Below, one piece after another: positions 1-13,750 of a stretch of 64,000 bases of DNA; position 1 is the stretch's first letter; each line of letters starts with the position of its first letter. Source of the stretch: Hofstenia miamia (lineage: Eukaryota > Xenacoelomorpha > Acoela); contig SCFE01000077.1 in assembly GCA_004352715.1 (NCBI GenBank), forward strand, positions 157,837 to 221,836, read 5' to 3'. The position numbers and the translations under genes were made by a program. The notes under the pieces are model-generated. The model saw nothing but the letters and a program-made list of their open reading frames with translations, was not told the DNA's origin and ran no database searches.

Positions 1-1544
1 ATTGGGTTCACAAGTACTCTACTCCAAATATTGGGGTCGCAACTGCCACCCTTGCCAGCCCACTTCCGGCCCCACTGCCAATAAAGTGATTCATAGTGGT
101 ATGAATCAAGTTGCATTCCCTTTTACATGCAACTTTATTGTGCGTACAATAATTAAGGGGGCATAGATACATAAATGTACATGTAGGACCTTAATATCGC
201 TTCTGACTACACTACGATATACAGAACAATTATATTTCAGACATCTGTAGCCTCCGCTGAATAACTAACTAAGGCAGACTTCTAATGAGATTCCCCCTTG
301 TATAGCATATTAATTTTCTTAGTTGAAAGGATTAGACAAAAGAAAGTCTTTTACTATACAAGAAGCATAGTCAATTTTGGATCTTTAAAATTAATGACTT
401 TGCAAACAAGAATTCACTTTTTTCCACATTTCAATCGAACATTAATATCCTTTCAGCAAAAATAATATACCCTTATATCTGTGGCACTTCTAGCCATAAA
501 ATACTAAGAGGTAACCACGGATTAACACTCAGCTCTTGAATGAACAGAAAAAGATTGCAAAAGCATTATAATTTAAATGACGTGGGTAATATTTGTTCAA
601 AATCATTTAACAGTCCTCATTTACCATATCCTACCTATGAGATGGGAACCCAAAATTTTTGAGGAAAATGATTGCACTATGATACTGATAAGCACATTGC
701 TTGACTATGTTCTTGAAAATTGTGCAGAAAATTTTACTCGTATTTGCAAAAACCTCTGGTAGGTTTTCATGCCATGTAAATTTATGCAATTCTTTTAGTC
801 ATAGGTACATTTGTATGTAAAACATACATGTAGATATAGTAATTTTAAATGTCTGCAATCTAGGCCTACCCTACTCACGACCAGACGGTTTGCTGAACAC
901 TAAACCAAAGAAAGCAATAGAATTCTCTTACAAGTAGTGAATTGGCCTAAATTTTATCAAAGTATTTAAAATTAAGAATATCTCAAAATCATTTCATATT
1001 TGTGACCTCATAATCACTCAATTCACTTCAAAACAAACAAAGGGTTCGGCAAGCAAACTATGGTGCTTCACACGTACAGACGTAGAACAGATTTTTAGAT
1101 TAATTCTACATATCAAACTAAAAACTGTAAATTTATATTTGTGCTGGGTATGTACATCTTCTAAATTTTCAATACACACAAAATAATTGATTTTGAAATG
1201 AATAAAAAATTATTGTTTATCATTAATGACCTAATTTGCGATTTCAATATCTTTCATGTTTGTAGTAGTACAACAAATACATATTTACAAAAAAATATAT
1301 ATAAAAATGATGTACAAATCTGCAAACTAAAGACACGTAAGATAAATCTAAAAAACACACAAACTGTTTACAAATTCAAATAGATAAAAATAGAATTAAA
1401 TTTAAATTTTTCGCCATGGGATTTTAGAATGCCCATATTTTTATTGAATTGCTAACAAGTTTTCCTTTAAAAGTTTTTTAAATGTTCATTTTATGTTCTT
1501 TTTTTATTTGTAGTAGGAACTTGTTCCAATATGTACAAACTGTA
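1..1544. other. anonymous AT-rich DNA, no gene recognised
   Basis: Only short stop-free stretches of about 60 codons occur, which is expected by chance at this base composition. No splice-framed coding block, tRNA-like fold or repeat with clear ends was recognised. A small palindrome (ATTCATA-GTGG-TATGAAT) lies near 90-110 and is not interpreted. Confidence 0.5.
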
Positions 1545-2225
1545 GGCTGCAGAAAGAAGTTTTTTTAACGAATTAAACCTGCATATATAGTACAATAAAT
1601 TGGTGACCACATGTTCAATGTTTGCAAAGTTTTTCCTGTTTGACGTATGTCGATGCTGAACATTGCACACAGTGACCAGTTAAATATTCTATTTTTGCGC
1701 CTTTGCTTATCATTTGATATGCTATTCAGAAGTATGCATGCATACTTAATTGACTATACACCAGCGCCTCTACAATAACCTTACTTTGAGTAATATTTCT
1801 TATGTGTTTTAGATAATGCACTCCACTTGCCATTCTGCTGATTTTGTTGTTAACAAACTCCTCAAAGGTAAAATTTCTATCAATTTGGACTCCTAAATAC
1901 GTCACAGAATATGAATTTTTTGCTGGTTGATAATTTGCAGAAGCCTTCAAAGGGATGTTCTTTCTTTAATTATGCTGTTTAATTTTTTTGGCGTGGAATG
2001 ATAAATTTACGTCTTCTCTGTATTCAGTGTCAGTTTATTCTGCTTTAAAAAAATCGTGATTTGTTGGATGGCTTCCTCTAGTTTTTCGCATTATTGGACT
2101 AGCATGACGGGTGATTACACAAATATCGTCTGCATACTGGATCAATTCACAATCTGAAGCTTGGTTAGCTAAATCATTGATGTACAAGTTAAACGAGATA
2201 GGGACGTCACGGTACCTGAGCAACG
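1545..2225 (-). mobile_element. non-LTR retrotransposon (LINE) fragment, RT domain, broken
   Basis: Read on the minus strand, 2035-2223 encodes the RT core block with a FNLYINDLA motif followed by the catalytic YADD box (QYADDICV). A second open stretch at 1726-1950 carries the C-terminal RT/thumb signature YLGVQID followed by a basic helix (NNKISRMASGVHYLKHIRN). Between them, remnants of the intervening region (KLTLN-type block) are split over frames, and the sequence before FNLYIND also needs a one-base shift. The reading is therefore broken in at least two places. These motifs are typical of the jockey/CR1-like non-LTR RTs. The 40.6-kb fragment shows the same YLGV-ID block and following helix and is probably the same family. 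The lower boundary is approximate because similarity fades below 1726. No endonuclease or 3' tail is visible, so the copy is dead and 5'-truncated. Confidence 0.8.
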
Positions 2226-5200
2226 AATTATATACTTTTTGGCCTCATTGTGGATTATTTTGCAGTAAATGACCAGGCCGGGATTACAGTAGGCCTTGTA
2301 AATTTATTAAATTGGCAAATAAATGTTTCAGGAAGCTTTAGAGGATGAGGAATTACACCTGAAGGAATATGTAGAAGAGAACCAAAGGGCCGCTACTTGT
2401 CTCTATGGAGACAGAAATATAATCATAGCCCATACCAAAGGGGCACTGTTAGAAAAATGCGACACTAGATAAGCGAGAACTAGTAGCCCTGATAATGTCA
2501 GCACATGAGCAAGCAGTCAAAACAAACTGGTGATGAATTGAGTGGACAGAAGGGCTGATGCAAGTGAATGTCTACTGATTCTGCAAAACTTAAATATGGA
2601 ATTAAGCAAAAAGATACACACAAACAATTTATAGTTGATAATGTAGAATTTTCTAACAAAACATTAGTCAATATATTTTATCTTTAATCATGGATCATGT
2701 ATGTTTGAATAGATTTTCAAAAATCGAATTTAGAAAATTTTGCTTGCTCATTCTTAGCATAAGTGCTTAAAACTGGGAGTAAAAAATTAATACACTATAT
2801 TTACAAATCATATCTTCTGCAGGGGATATAATTTAAAATTATAATTATTGCATTTGAATTTTTGACTTTCGAATGCTGTACATGATACGTCTATAGCTTT
2901 TAATATACAACGTCACTTCACTTAAATGCTTAGCTGCTTTGAAAACAATGAAGCGTATAATTAATTCGAAGTCTTTTATAACTAACGTCGGAAAACCGCT
3001 TACGTGGGCTAAGCAGATATATTTGTGGGACATTTTGTGTCTATTATTAGGGAATGTAACGTTCTATTAATTAATTGCAAAACGAAAGAGGTTTCAAGAA
3101 ATTAATAAGTAAAAACGAAAGCTAAGTATTTAGTTTTCCACGTTAACTAATTAGGCGTGGGTGGTGTTGGGGGGAGTTAATTATATTTGTATTCGTCTTA
3201 CTAAGCAATTAGCACTGCCAACGAGTTAGTGCTAATTGACATCAAATCCCATTATCCAATCAAATTAATCTTGCTCAATGTAATAGAAATCAAAGCGTAT
3301 CAAAAATGCCGAATTCTTACTAATTTTTACTAAAAACTCGACAACATTATCCGATTTATTAAAAATGATCCTATTTAATTAGTTTAACTAAAAGCATTTA
3401 TTTAGAAATTATAATTTGCAGTGCACATAATCAGTTTTTTGTAACTAAATAGTTACATGAATAATTATAATCCAAATTTTTTATGCGATTATAATCAGTG
3501 TTAGTATCAAATCAGTTGCTTAGTCAAAGACATCATTTTAATGGAGTGTATGATATCCAAGATCAACTGAACAAAATGATATCAGTTTTAAAAATTCTTT
3601 TGATATTTCATCTACCAAAATGTGGAGATGAAACACTGTGTTCATTTTGCAACTACTATCGATATTTCCTTAGCCTCGAATGTTACATGAAAATCTATTC
3701 TGCTATCAAAAATGATTTACAAGATGTACAGTGCACATACAGCCGAAAAAGTAACATGCATGCCAAAGTTGGAAGTGAATCAAACTGGTACAAACCATCT
3801 ACCATAGTAAACATAAAAACCGAATTTAATTGTACTGTGTGGGTCACGGAAAAATAAATATTCTACATGAAACATGTATTTTTCAAATGGAAGTATTTTG
3901 GACCAAGATATTGACAGCTCTCTGTAATAAAGTTGCAGATAAATTCAAAATTTATACATTATAAAAATGCAAATAGTCCCTGATTTTTGTTAATGAAATA
4001 ATTAAGAACATTTTTAAAAATATAGTAGTGAACTGAAGACCTGTAAAGTAACTTATTATTGTGACATCTCAATGCTATTTGTAGACATTTTTTGCTTTTA
4101 TATTTGCAATTTTTTTTTCAAGAATTAAGCGTTTTGTTGTGACATTATAATAAACTAACCTATAAAATAATTGTGACAAACCAATAAATCAACAAAATCA
4201 GTGTTTTCTAGCATGCTGCCGTCAAATTTTTATATATAGGATCTAAATTTGGAAATTGTGAAAACTTCAAAGAGAATACTAAGTGCAATTTTGTTGTACA
4301 TCAGGTATATGAATGCATAGATTTGTAAAGCAAATCTTTTATTAGGTCTGTTACACTAAAACATATGCAATCAGAAGTAATTAACATGATCAATCAATGT
4401 TTATTGAATGTTTAACGTACTGAAACTGAAACATATTAGGGGACTGACAATAACGAATTTTCCATGTAATTATTCAATCGAAGACATTTGAACATACATA
4501 TACATGTAAAGGGCGTTAACATATCTGTTGGGCTTTTAAAAAATACACTGTGTTAATTAACCCCATTCGATCTCCCCTATGAACATTCTCTTTTGCGTTT
4601 AGTTGAAAACTACCAAAGTGACTTTTGTTCACATTTTCCGCTTCTTTGGTTGATGCTGTGTCAGGGGTATCATTACCTTTATGTTAGATGCTGTGCTAGT
4701 ACTCCATTTTTTGATAGTTTACTCAAGATATACTTGGATGCAGCCAACTGTAATGCACAGATATTGAGGAAACAAAAACAAAGTCTAACAAATGGTGCAT
4801 TTGTGGTAAAAGTTGTTCACTATATAGTATGAGGTATTTTGGCATAAATGTAAGAAGTTCTTTAAAATTGATTACTTTTCGAATTGTTGTTGCTTTTTAG
4901 CTTCGTTTATAATAGTTTTTCGCAGACTGTACAAAATGATTCTTAAATGACACAAATGTAAAAATTTCATGATTAATTTAAAGCAATTTGTAGTGAAATT
5001 AGAATATATCAAAATATGAAAAATGACACAAACTTAATTAAATTGGAAATTTTGATTTTAATTTTAGGAAGTAAATTAAATTGTTTCTACTTTATTGGCA
5101 AACGCATAATTTAAAGTGACATTATTATCGTTTATAAGTAGCTAAATTAAATGGAAGTCGGATTTTAAACGCAACAGTTATTTATATGTACATCCCACAT

Positions 5201-5841
5201 AATTCTCCTTATATGAATTTTCATAAAATAATAATGAATGAGAAAGTTTTACGAAAGAAAACCCATTAGATGAAAAAATGTCTATTTAATTCCAAAATAA
5301 TCTTTCTGTTTATTTAAAAAATGAATAATATACATTACGAACTCCCCATGTTTTGACAACTCACTTATGCTACCTGTCAAAGACGGTGATGAAGTCGATG
5401 GTGGGAAGTCTCACAAGACATTTCAACTAACTTTAGGGATATTATAAACAGATAATTCTTTGTGACAGTAATTATGAATATTATATAAGCTATTTTGTAT
5501 GGACAGAAATTGTACACTTCTAAAAATTTGAAGCACTGTCAGCAGTCACAGATTAGAGAGCTTCACCAAACTTACTAAATGAACTTCTATTTTAAATATG
5601 AAAAGAGTTAATTCTTCAGAGCTTACTTTCATTCAATTGATATATGTGTTAATAACGAGCGTCCAGACGTCTCATCAATAAAGGATAATGACAAATAGAT
5701 AATGAAACTAATAGCTAAATCTCTTGTCTACTATAAACTGAATGACATTGTCTCATGTCCTGTGACAAAACAAAAATTTCAATTATATCCTTATGAGGAA
5801 ATATGTTTTACTTTGCTAGATGATAAGGAATTAAGTCTATT
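2226..5841. other. anonymous AT-rich DNA with a possible retroelement scrap
   Basis: No gene is recognised. The stretch 2380-2590 is less AT-rich than its surroundings and on the plus strand gives broken pieces reminiscent of a LINE C-terminus (see findings). An open stretch of 119 codons at 3498-3857 (GTG first codon, no recognisable domain) and one of 79 codons at 4593-4832 are the longest, and both are compatible with chance. Confidence 0.4.
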
Positions 5842-6686
5842 AATATATATATATATATATATANNNNNNNNNNNNNNNNNNNNNNNNNNNNNNNNNNNNN
5901 NNNNNNNNNNNNNNNNNNNNNNNNNNNNNNNNNNNNNNNNNNNNNNNNNNNNNNNNNNNNNNNNNNNNNNNNNNNNNNNNNNNNNNNNNNNNNNNNNNNN
6001 NNNNNNNNNNNNNNNNNNNNNNNNNNNNNNNNNNNNNNNNNNNNNNNNNNNNNNNNNNNNNNNNNNNNNNNNNNNNNNNNNNNNNNNNNNNNNNNNNNNN
6101 NNNNNNNNNNNNNNNNNNNNNNNNNNNNNNNNNNNNNNNNNNNNNNNNNNNNNNNNNNNNNNNNNNNNNNNNNNNNNNNNNNNNNNNNNNNNNNNNNNNN
6201 NNNNNNNNNNNNNNNNNNNNNNNNNNNNNNNNNNNNNNNNNNNNNNNNNNNNNNNNNNNNNNNNNNNNNNNNNNNNNNNNNNNNNNNNNNNNNNNNNNNN
6301 NNNNNNNNNNNNNNNNNNNNNNNNNNNNNNNNNNNNNNNNNNNNNNNNNNNNNNNNNNNNNNNNNNNNNNNNNNNNNNNNNNNNNNNNNNNNNNNNNNNN
6401 NNNNNNNNNNNNNNNNNNNNNNNNNNNNNNNNNNNNNNNNNNNNNNNNNNNNNNNNNNNNNNNNNNNNNNNNNNNNNNNNNNNNNNNNNNNNNNNNNNNN
6501 NNNNNNNNNNNNNNNNNNNNNNNNNNNNNNNNNNNNNNNNNNNNNNNNNNNNNNNNNNNNNNNNNNNNNNNNNNNNNNNNNNNNNNNNNNNNNNNNNNNN
6601 NNNNNNNNNNNNNNNNNNNNNNNNNNNNNNNNNNNNNNNNNNNNNNNNNNNNNNNNNNNNNNNNNNNNNNNNNNNNNNNNNNNNNN
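5842..6686. other. (TA)n tract followed by an 823-base assembly gap
   Basis: A TA dinucleotide run (about 5842-5863) leads directly into N bases from 5864 to 6686. The missing sequence is probably represented by 9136-9660 (see findings), because that stretch starts with a TA run and ends where the second copy of the following duplication begins. Confidence 0.9.
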
Positions 6687-9134
6687 AAAGATTTCCAATA
6701 GACTTAAATACAGTCTGTTTTACTGGACATATTGGCATTGTGTCATGAACAGTAAAACTTATAGACTTTTAATTAAGCTTTATTGTAAAGATTACTCAAT
6801 GTTTTTATACAGAGTGAATAGAAATAATTATCACGAGGAATATTTCAAATGGAAAGGTGACAAGTGTAATTCTGACTGCTTCAATGAATCCAAAAGTGCA
6901 CGGGGCAGAAGTTTAATCAAGATGCATGCAACAGTTTCACTCACAAGTTTCCTCAAACTTTGAATAACATATTGTTGTGATAAATACCTCATGGAACAAC
7001 TTTTCGCAGTGGGATTTCAGAACTTCTACAAAATATTACATTTTTTTTCATTTTGATGAAACAAATATATAGTCTATTTCGATGTTATATTTTATAATTT
7101 AAATTCATTTGACTTTTGAAAAAATGCGATTATACCAAAGCAACGTTCTAAGTGTTAATGTTCGAAGCACTGTGTGTTTATCACTTTTACAGCTAAGCAC
7201 ACCTATTCTTGATATGGCACTAAGAGGTCCATTTTAATAAACTAAAATGTCAATAACAATAACACTCAGCAGACAAGTGTTAAAAGTATTGCTTTTAGCA
7301 GCTTGTTTTGATGGGTTGTTGAGAATGATACAATCTGCTGACGAATTTATATAAAAAATTCAAAATTTGATAATAATATTTCAATAAAGTAATAATACGA
7401 AAGCCTTTTTAAATTCGAGAAAACATTGTGGCAAATTTTATATAGTACTTAGTTGATTTAACAAACTTGTAATGCGACACCTAAAATGCAAGTTATTTCT
7501 TAATGGGTGAGAAGAACTTAATGTATATTTTCACTTCAAATGTAGAGTATTTCCAGGAACTGCAATTGGAAGGGAGGGGGGTACCTTGTGAACAAGTTAA
7601 GAAAACTATTACTGGGCAGCACTACAGAAAAGGTCAAAATATTGCAAAAATTAACCCTTAAATTTCATTTTACAATTGTAGTTTTAAATTATTTAATATT
7701 TTCTCGAAAAAATCAATATTGGAAGAATTAGAGATACATGCCCCATGTCCACAGTATCACTGAATGGCCACCTGCATTACATTCATTTTGAGAAAAACAA
7801 GTTTGGAGTACATTGTTACACTTCTGAGGTGTGGGCATAAAACATACGAGAAATCGCCAAAGTGAGACCAAAGAATCATTGCTACACTGAGCAATGTAGA
7901 AGGATAATGCGAAATTCCAAATGTCAATGTCGAAGTGTAAACCATATAATGGGTGGGTTATCAATATAAATATATTCACGCATTATTGCTATTATGTATT
8001 TAATGCCATAGTTTGTTTCGTAAACCGCCTTGCTTGACCTTTATTGATATTGAAATTAATACTATCCAATGTTATAAAGTATATTACTTCTTTGATTGAT
8101 CTAAGACTTAGGAGTAATGGGTCTCTAAGGATTGCAATTCTTCAGTTCCATTTGAAGGAGAGATAAATTAAATTATGCTCCCAGCTAGTCACCTCTTCAA
8201 TACACAAACGTTGTCTTTAATTGGTGTCACTATGGCAAATTCAATTGATTGGTTTTTAATAATTTTAAGTGAAGTTTTACCATCATCAAACATATAAAGG
8301 ACAAGTATTGCTTACAATAATATGGTATTTTTTACTATGCTTAACAATACATTTTCAAAAATTCCATCAATACCATTTAATTATAATTACAATGCACCTA
8401 AATAGCTTATTGGAACATTGGTGATCTGACTAATGGCAGCTAATCTTAAATCTTCCTAAGGATTCAAGTCAGGAGTGTATCTGGACATTATTTTAGAGGC
8501 ACGTGAAGTGACTGTATTTGGCAAGAGGAACAGTTTGAGAGGACGTCTCAATGTAATTGTCCAAACCTGTGTAAAGTCGGGTTGTTTAAGATCAAAACAT
8601 TAAATATAAAATCACGGTTCCCCAATGTTTCTAAAAGTGCTAGCGGATTAATTTTTTTTATATAGTCTCATTTAGTTCTGTACGCATAACAACTAACATG
8701 GACTAAGATTAAAAAGACTTAATAGTTCAAAAACATATACCCTATAAATTTTAAAATAATACTATTAACAACGACTAATTCTGATTATGTTCATGATTTC
8801 CGCTTGGACTTGGGTTGCATTTCTTCATCGTAATTTCACTTAGGAAAAACTATTGAGCCTAAGTTACAATAATTTTTTTGTCATTTACCATACATCATTT
8901 GTCTAGGCATAGAATTGGGCCTAGTAAAATTTTTTCCCCTGAAATTTATCTATGCATGCCTAAAATGGAGATCAGTAAGAAATGATGTTCTAACAAGAGC
9001 AAAAATCACACAGAACTTGAAATAACATATTAATGTCTTGTGAAACTATTTCAAGTATAATAATAAAAGATTAATTATGCAAACTTATAGTATTCCAATA
9101 TTAAACTTAAGATATTTGAAAATTTCCTCAATCC
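6687..9134. repeat. 2.45-kb duplicated segment, copy 1
   Basis: This is nearly identical to 9661-12208. It starts at the first base after the N gap and ends at the base before a single n at 9135. Differences from copy 2 are scattered single-base changes, a 7-base deletion (CAAGAGG near 8522 is absent in copy 2) and the lack of the 106-bp internal duplication. Open stretches of 72 codons (plus strand, 6745-6963) and 83 codons (minus strand, 7728-7979) recur in both copies but match no protein family I know, so I do not call them genes. Allelic copies joined by the assembler are the likeliest explanation. Confidence 0.9.
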
Positions 9135-9660
9135 NATATATATATATATATATATATACATATACATGTATTACATGTATATGCTTAATTTCATACCACA
9201 AATTGACGCATTTTGATAATTTATTGCACATCTTCAGAAAGCTCTCCTCCATTTTTACAAAATTTCAATTAACTGACTAATAAAATATAATATTTTTCGT
9301 ATTAAATTAAAATAGATATAATTGTTTTATGATATTAATCTATATAACATTTCTGTCTACTTTCATTAAAGTCAATGCTTCGGCAATTTTCGAATAATGT
9401 GTTTTGGCAATAATTGTAAAATTTTCTTTTTTCAGTTCATGTTGTGTAAATAAATTTCGGTACTGAGATGGCCACTTAAATGTTCTTTTATTCGTCTTCC
9501 AAACTGTCGTTTAGTTTCATAAAAATCACTTTTGGACAATCCCTGAGTTCGACGCATTCTAATTATATAGCTTTTACAATAAATCTAAGATAACAGGAGA
9601 ATGTGATGTTGCGAAAACCTAGCTTTCAAATTTTTCGTCCTTCTTTACATTATAATTGTA
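9135..9660. other. single-n contig junction, TA run and 0.5-kb spacer
   Basis: A lone n at 9135 is followed by a TA run to about 9158 and then about 500 bases of unique sequence leading into copy 2 of the duplication. The unique part contains no recognised gene. It probably belongs between 5863 and 6687. Confidence 0.8.
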
Positions 9661-12208
9661 AAAGATTTCCAATAGACTTAAATACAGTCTGTTTTACTGG
9701 ACATATTGGCATTGTGTCATGAACAGTAAAACTTATAGACTTTTAATTAAGCTTTATTGTAAAGATTACTCAATGTTTTTATACAGAGTGAATAGAAATA
9801 ATTATCACGAGGAATATTTCAAATGGAAAGGTGACAAGTGTAATTCTGACTGCTTCAATGAATCCAAAAGTGCACGGGGCAGAAGTTTAATCAAGATGCA
9901 TGCAACAGTTTCACTCACAAGTTTCCTCAAACTTTGAATAACATATTGTTGTGATAAATACCTCATGGAACAACTTTTCGCAGTGGGATTTCAAAACTTC
10001 TACAAAATATCACATTTTTTTTCATTTTGATGAAACAAATATATAGTCTATTTCGATGTTATATTTTATAATTTAAATTCATTTGACTTTTGGAAAAATG
10101 CGATTATACCAAAGCAACGTTCTAAGTGTTAATGTTCGAAGCACTGTGTGTTTATCACTTTTACAGCTAAGCACACCTATTCTTGATATGGCACTAAGAG
10201 GTCCATTTTAATAAACTAAAATGTCAATAACAATAACACTCAGCAGACAAGTGCAATGAGTATTGCTTTTAGCAGCTTGTTTTGACGGGTTGTTGAGAAT
10301 GATACAATCTGCTGACGAATTTATATAAAAAATTCAAAATTTGATAATAATATTTCAATAAAATAATAATACGAAAGCCATTTTAAATTCGAGAAAACAT
10401 TGTGGCAAATTTTATATAGTACTTAGTTGATTTAACAAACTTGTAATGCGACACCTAAAATGCAAGTTATTTCTTAATGGGTGAGAAGAACTTAATGTAT
10501 ATTTTCACTTCAAATGTAGAGTATTTCCAGGAACTGCAATTGGAAGGGAGGGGGGTACCTTGTGAACAAGTTAAGAAAACTATTACTGGGCAGCACTACA
10601 GAAAATATCAAAATATTGCAAAAATTAACCCTTAAATTTCATTTTACAATTGTAGTTTTTAATTATTTAATATTTTCTCGAAAAAATCAATATTGGAAGA
10701 ATTAGAGATACATGCCCCATGTCCACAGTATCACTGAATGGCCACCTGCATTACATTCATTTTGAGAAAAACAAGTTTGGAGTACATTGTTACACTTCTG
10801 AGGTGTGGGCATAAAACATACGAGAAATCGCCAAAGTGAGACCAAAGAATCATTGCTACACTGAGCAATGTAGAAAAAAAATTTGGAGTACATTGTTACA
10901 CTTCTGAGGTGTGGGCATAAAACATACGAGAAATCGCCAAAGTGAGACTAAAGAATCATTGCTACACTGAGCAATGTAGAAGGATAATGCGAAATTCCAA
11001 ATGTCAATGCCGAAGTGTAAACCATATAATGGGTGGGTTATAAATATAAATATATTCACGCATTATTGCTATTATGTATTTAATGCCATAGTTTGTTTCG
11101 TAAACCGCCTTGCTTGACCTTTATTGATATTGAAATTAATACTATCCAATGTTATAAAGTATATTACTTCTTTGATTGATCTAAGACTTAGGAGTAATGG
11201 GTCTCTAAGGATTGCAATTCTTCAGTTCCATTTGAAGGAGAGATAAATTAAATTATGCTCCCAGCTAGTCACCTCTTCAATACACAAACGTTGTCTTTAA
11301 TTGGTGTCACTATGGCAAATTCAATTGATTGGTTTTTAATAATTTTAAGTGAAGTTTTACCATCATCAAACATATAAAGGACAAGTATTGCTTACAATAA
11401 TATGGTATTTTTTACTATGCTTAACAATACATTTTCAAAAATTCCATCAATATCATTTAATTATAATTACAACGCACCTAAATAGCTTATTGGAACATTG
11501 GTGATCTGACTAATGGCAGCTAATCTTAAACCTTCCTAAGGATTCAAGTCAGGAGTGTATCTGGACATTATTTTAGAGGCACGTGAAGTGACTGTATTTG
11601 GGAACAGTTTGAGAGGACGTCTCAATGTAATTGTCCAAACCTGTGTAAAGTCGGGTTGTTTAAGATCAAAACATTAAATATAAAATCACGGTTCCCCAAT
11701 GTTTCTAAAAGTGCTAGCGGATTAATTTTTTTTATATAGTCTCATTTAGTTCTGTACGCATAACAACTAACATGGACTAAGATTAAAAAGACTTAATAGT
11801 TCAAAAACATATACCCTATAAATTTTAAAATAATACTATTAACAACGACTAATTCTGATTATGTTCATGATTTCCGCTTGGACTTGGGTTGCATTTCTTC
11901 ATCGTAATTTCACTTAGGAAAAACTATTGAGCCTAAGTTACAATAATTTTTTTGTCATTTACCATACATCATTTGTCTAGGCATAGAATTGGGCCTAGTA
12001 AAATTTTTTCCCCTGAAATTTATCTATGCATGCCTAAAATGGAGATCAGTAAGAAATGATGTTCTAACAAGAGCAAAAATCACACAGAACTTGAAATAAC
12101 ATATTAATGTCTTGTGAAACTATTTCAAGTATAATAATAAAAGATTAATAATGCAAACTTATAGTATTCCAATATTAAACTTAAGATATTTGAAAATTTC
12201 CTCAATCC
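9661..12208. repeat. 2.5-kb duplicated segment, copy 2
   Basis: This matches copy 1 (6687-9134) end to end and continues past its end into unique sequence at 12209, whereas copy 1 stops at the n. It carries an extra internal 106-bp duplication. No gene is recognised within it. Confidence 0.9.
10776..10980. repeat. 106-bp direct tandem duplication inside copy 2
   Basis: The unit beginning TTTGGAGTACATTG occurs at 10776 and again at 10882, nearly identical, with an A-run between the units. Copy 1 has the unit once, so this is a recent local duplication or an allelic difference. Confidence 0.9.
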
Positions 12209-12440
12209 TAGACGTAAAATGTCCGTAGTTGCACTTTTGGAGTTTCAGTGAAATCCATTTGTACTTATTTTGATCAAAGACTTAATACCTTACTTACCCT
12301 TGTGGCATACTAAACATTTATGATGTACTCAAACATTTTTCTTTAATAAGACTAATTTATAAAAGATATTTCCTATTCTTAACGTTAAAGAAATTTGTGA
12401 CAATACGTGATGTGTTAATTTATGCAAGATAAATCAATAG

Positions 12441-12478
<38 letters not shown>

Positions 12479-13117
12479 CTTTTTATAGCAGGTATTGTTC
12501 CTTTAAATATCCAATAACCGAAATTTAATTAAAGACATTAAAGGGAACAATTGGCTATTTTGATTTCTGTATATATTGAGTAATTATGATGAAGGCAAGA
12601 ATCTGAAATGTAATTTATTGTCTAATTGTATTATTCCTTTAGACAAAAGGCGGCTTTTCCTTCACACTGTTCTTCTACAAATGTAATATGTAATAGAAAA
12701 GCAATGAGCAATTTATCTAAATTAATGACTATCTTCAGCAGTTTATAAATAGAAAGCTCTCTTGTTGACATATTTCTTTGATAGCAAGGATATCAACAGA
12801 CAAGCGGAGGCGATATCAACCCTCAATTCAAAAAAGAAGGCATTTCCTTTTAAAGCATCTATTTTAAATCTGTAGCTAATGAACGCGTTTTTGTTCTTAA
12901 TTTCCCCTTAATCTGAAAGTTGATATATCTAAACTCAAATTTCTTCATATACCTATACACTCTAATGTTAACAATATAAATACTCGCTGTACAATCAGAA
13001 AAGAATGCATTATCTTTACGATAAACTTTCTATTGAATATCAAATAACACTACTTTGTCACAAAAATGTATTTATCTTCACATAAAGTAAACCTTGGTAA
13101 CAATATCCGTCCGTTTA

Positions 13118-13500
13118 TATATATATATATATATATATTATTTATGTTGTAAGTGTATATATTTCATCGACCTAACCCTAAACCCCCATTTTATATATAT
13201 ATATATAGTAGTCCTATATATATATANNNNNNNNNNNNNNNNNNNNNNNNNNNNNNNNNNNNNNNNNNNNNNNNNNNNNNNNNNNNNNNNNNNNNNNNNN
13301 NNNNNNNNNNNNNNNNNNNNNNNNNNNNNNNNNNNNNNNNNNNNNNNNNNNNNNNNNNNNNNNNNNNNNNNNNNNNNNNNNNNNNNNNNNNNNNNNNNNN
13401 NNNNNNNNNNNNNNNNNNNNNNNNNNNNNNNNNNNNNNNNNNNNNNNNNNNNNNNNNNNNNNNNNNNNNNNNNNNNNNNNNNNNNNNNNNNNATATATAT
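13118..13500. other. (TA)n tracts flanking a 266-base assembly gap
   Basis: TA runs lie at about 13118-13139, 13190-13206 and 13215-13226. N bases run from 13227 to 13492, and a short TA stub follows. The gap is evidently a collapsed or unassembled microsatellite. Confidence 0.9.
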
Positions 13501-13750
13501 TAGTACCGGTACTCGCTGAGAATTGCAAAATGTATTGCTTGATGTGTGTATTTCTAGGAAAAATTTTGACCCCATCTGTTATGCTATTTTTCACTTTTAA
13601 ATTTATACAGGAACATAAAAGAAGATTAAATCAAATTATATTAAAACAAACAGGAAGTTGGAAGCGTCATGTATTATTTGGACCGCGTTATTTTCATATA
13701 AAGATTTGCTAATATAAAATCTAATTTGATCTATGTTCTTATCCACGTCA

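Noticed and set aside
3498-3857. 119-codon open stretch on the plus strand
   Set aside because: Starts with GTG, has no domain, signal or splice context. An open stretch of this size is expected about once by chance in 64 kb of such AT-rich sequence over six frames.
5702-6748. Open frames of 296-348 codons across the N gap
   Set aside because: Made almost entirely of unknown bases. The same applies to the apparent long frames over the gaps at 13.2, 21.0, 41.2, 43.2 and 59.4 kb.
6745-6963. 72-codon open stretch repeated identically at 9719-9937
   Set aside because: Identity reflects the large duplication, not independent conservation. No recognisable protein features.
13165-13188. CCTAACCCTAAACCCCC, telomere-like
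   Set aside because: Less than three imperfect units. Not an interstitial telomeric array.
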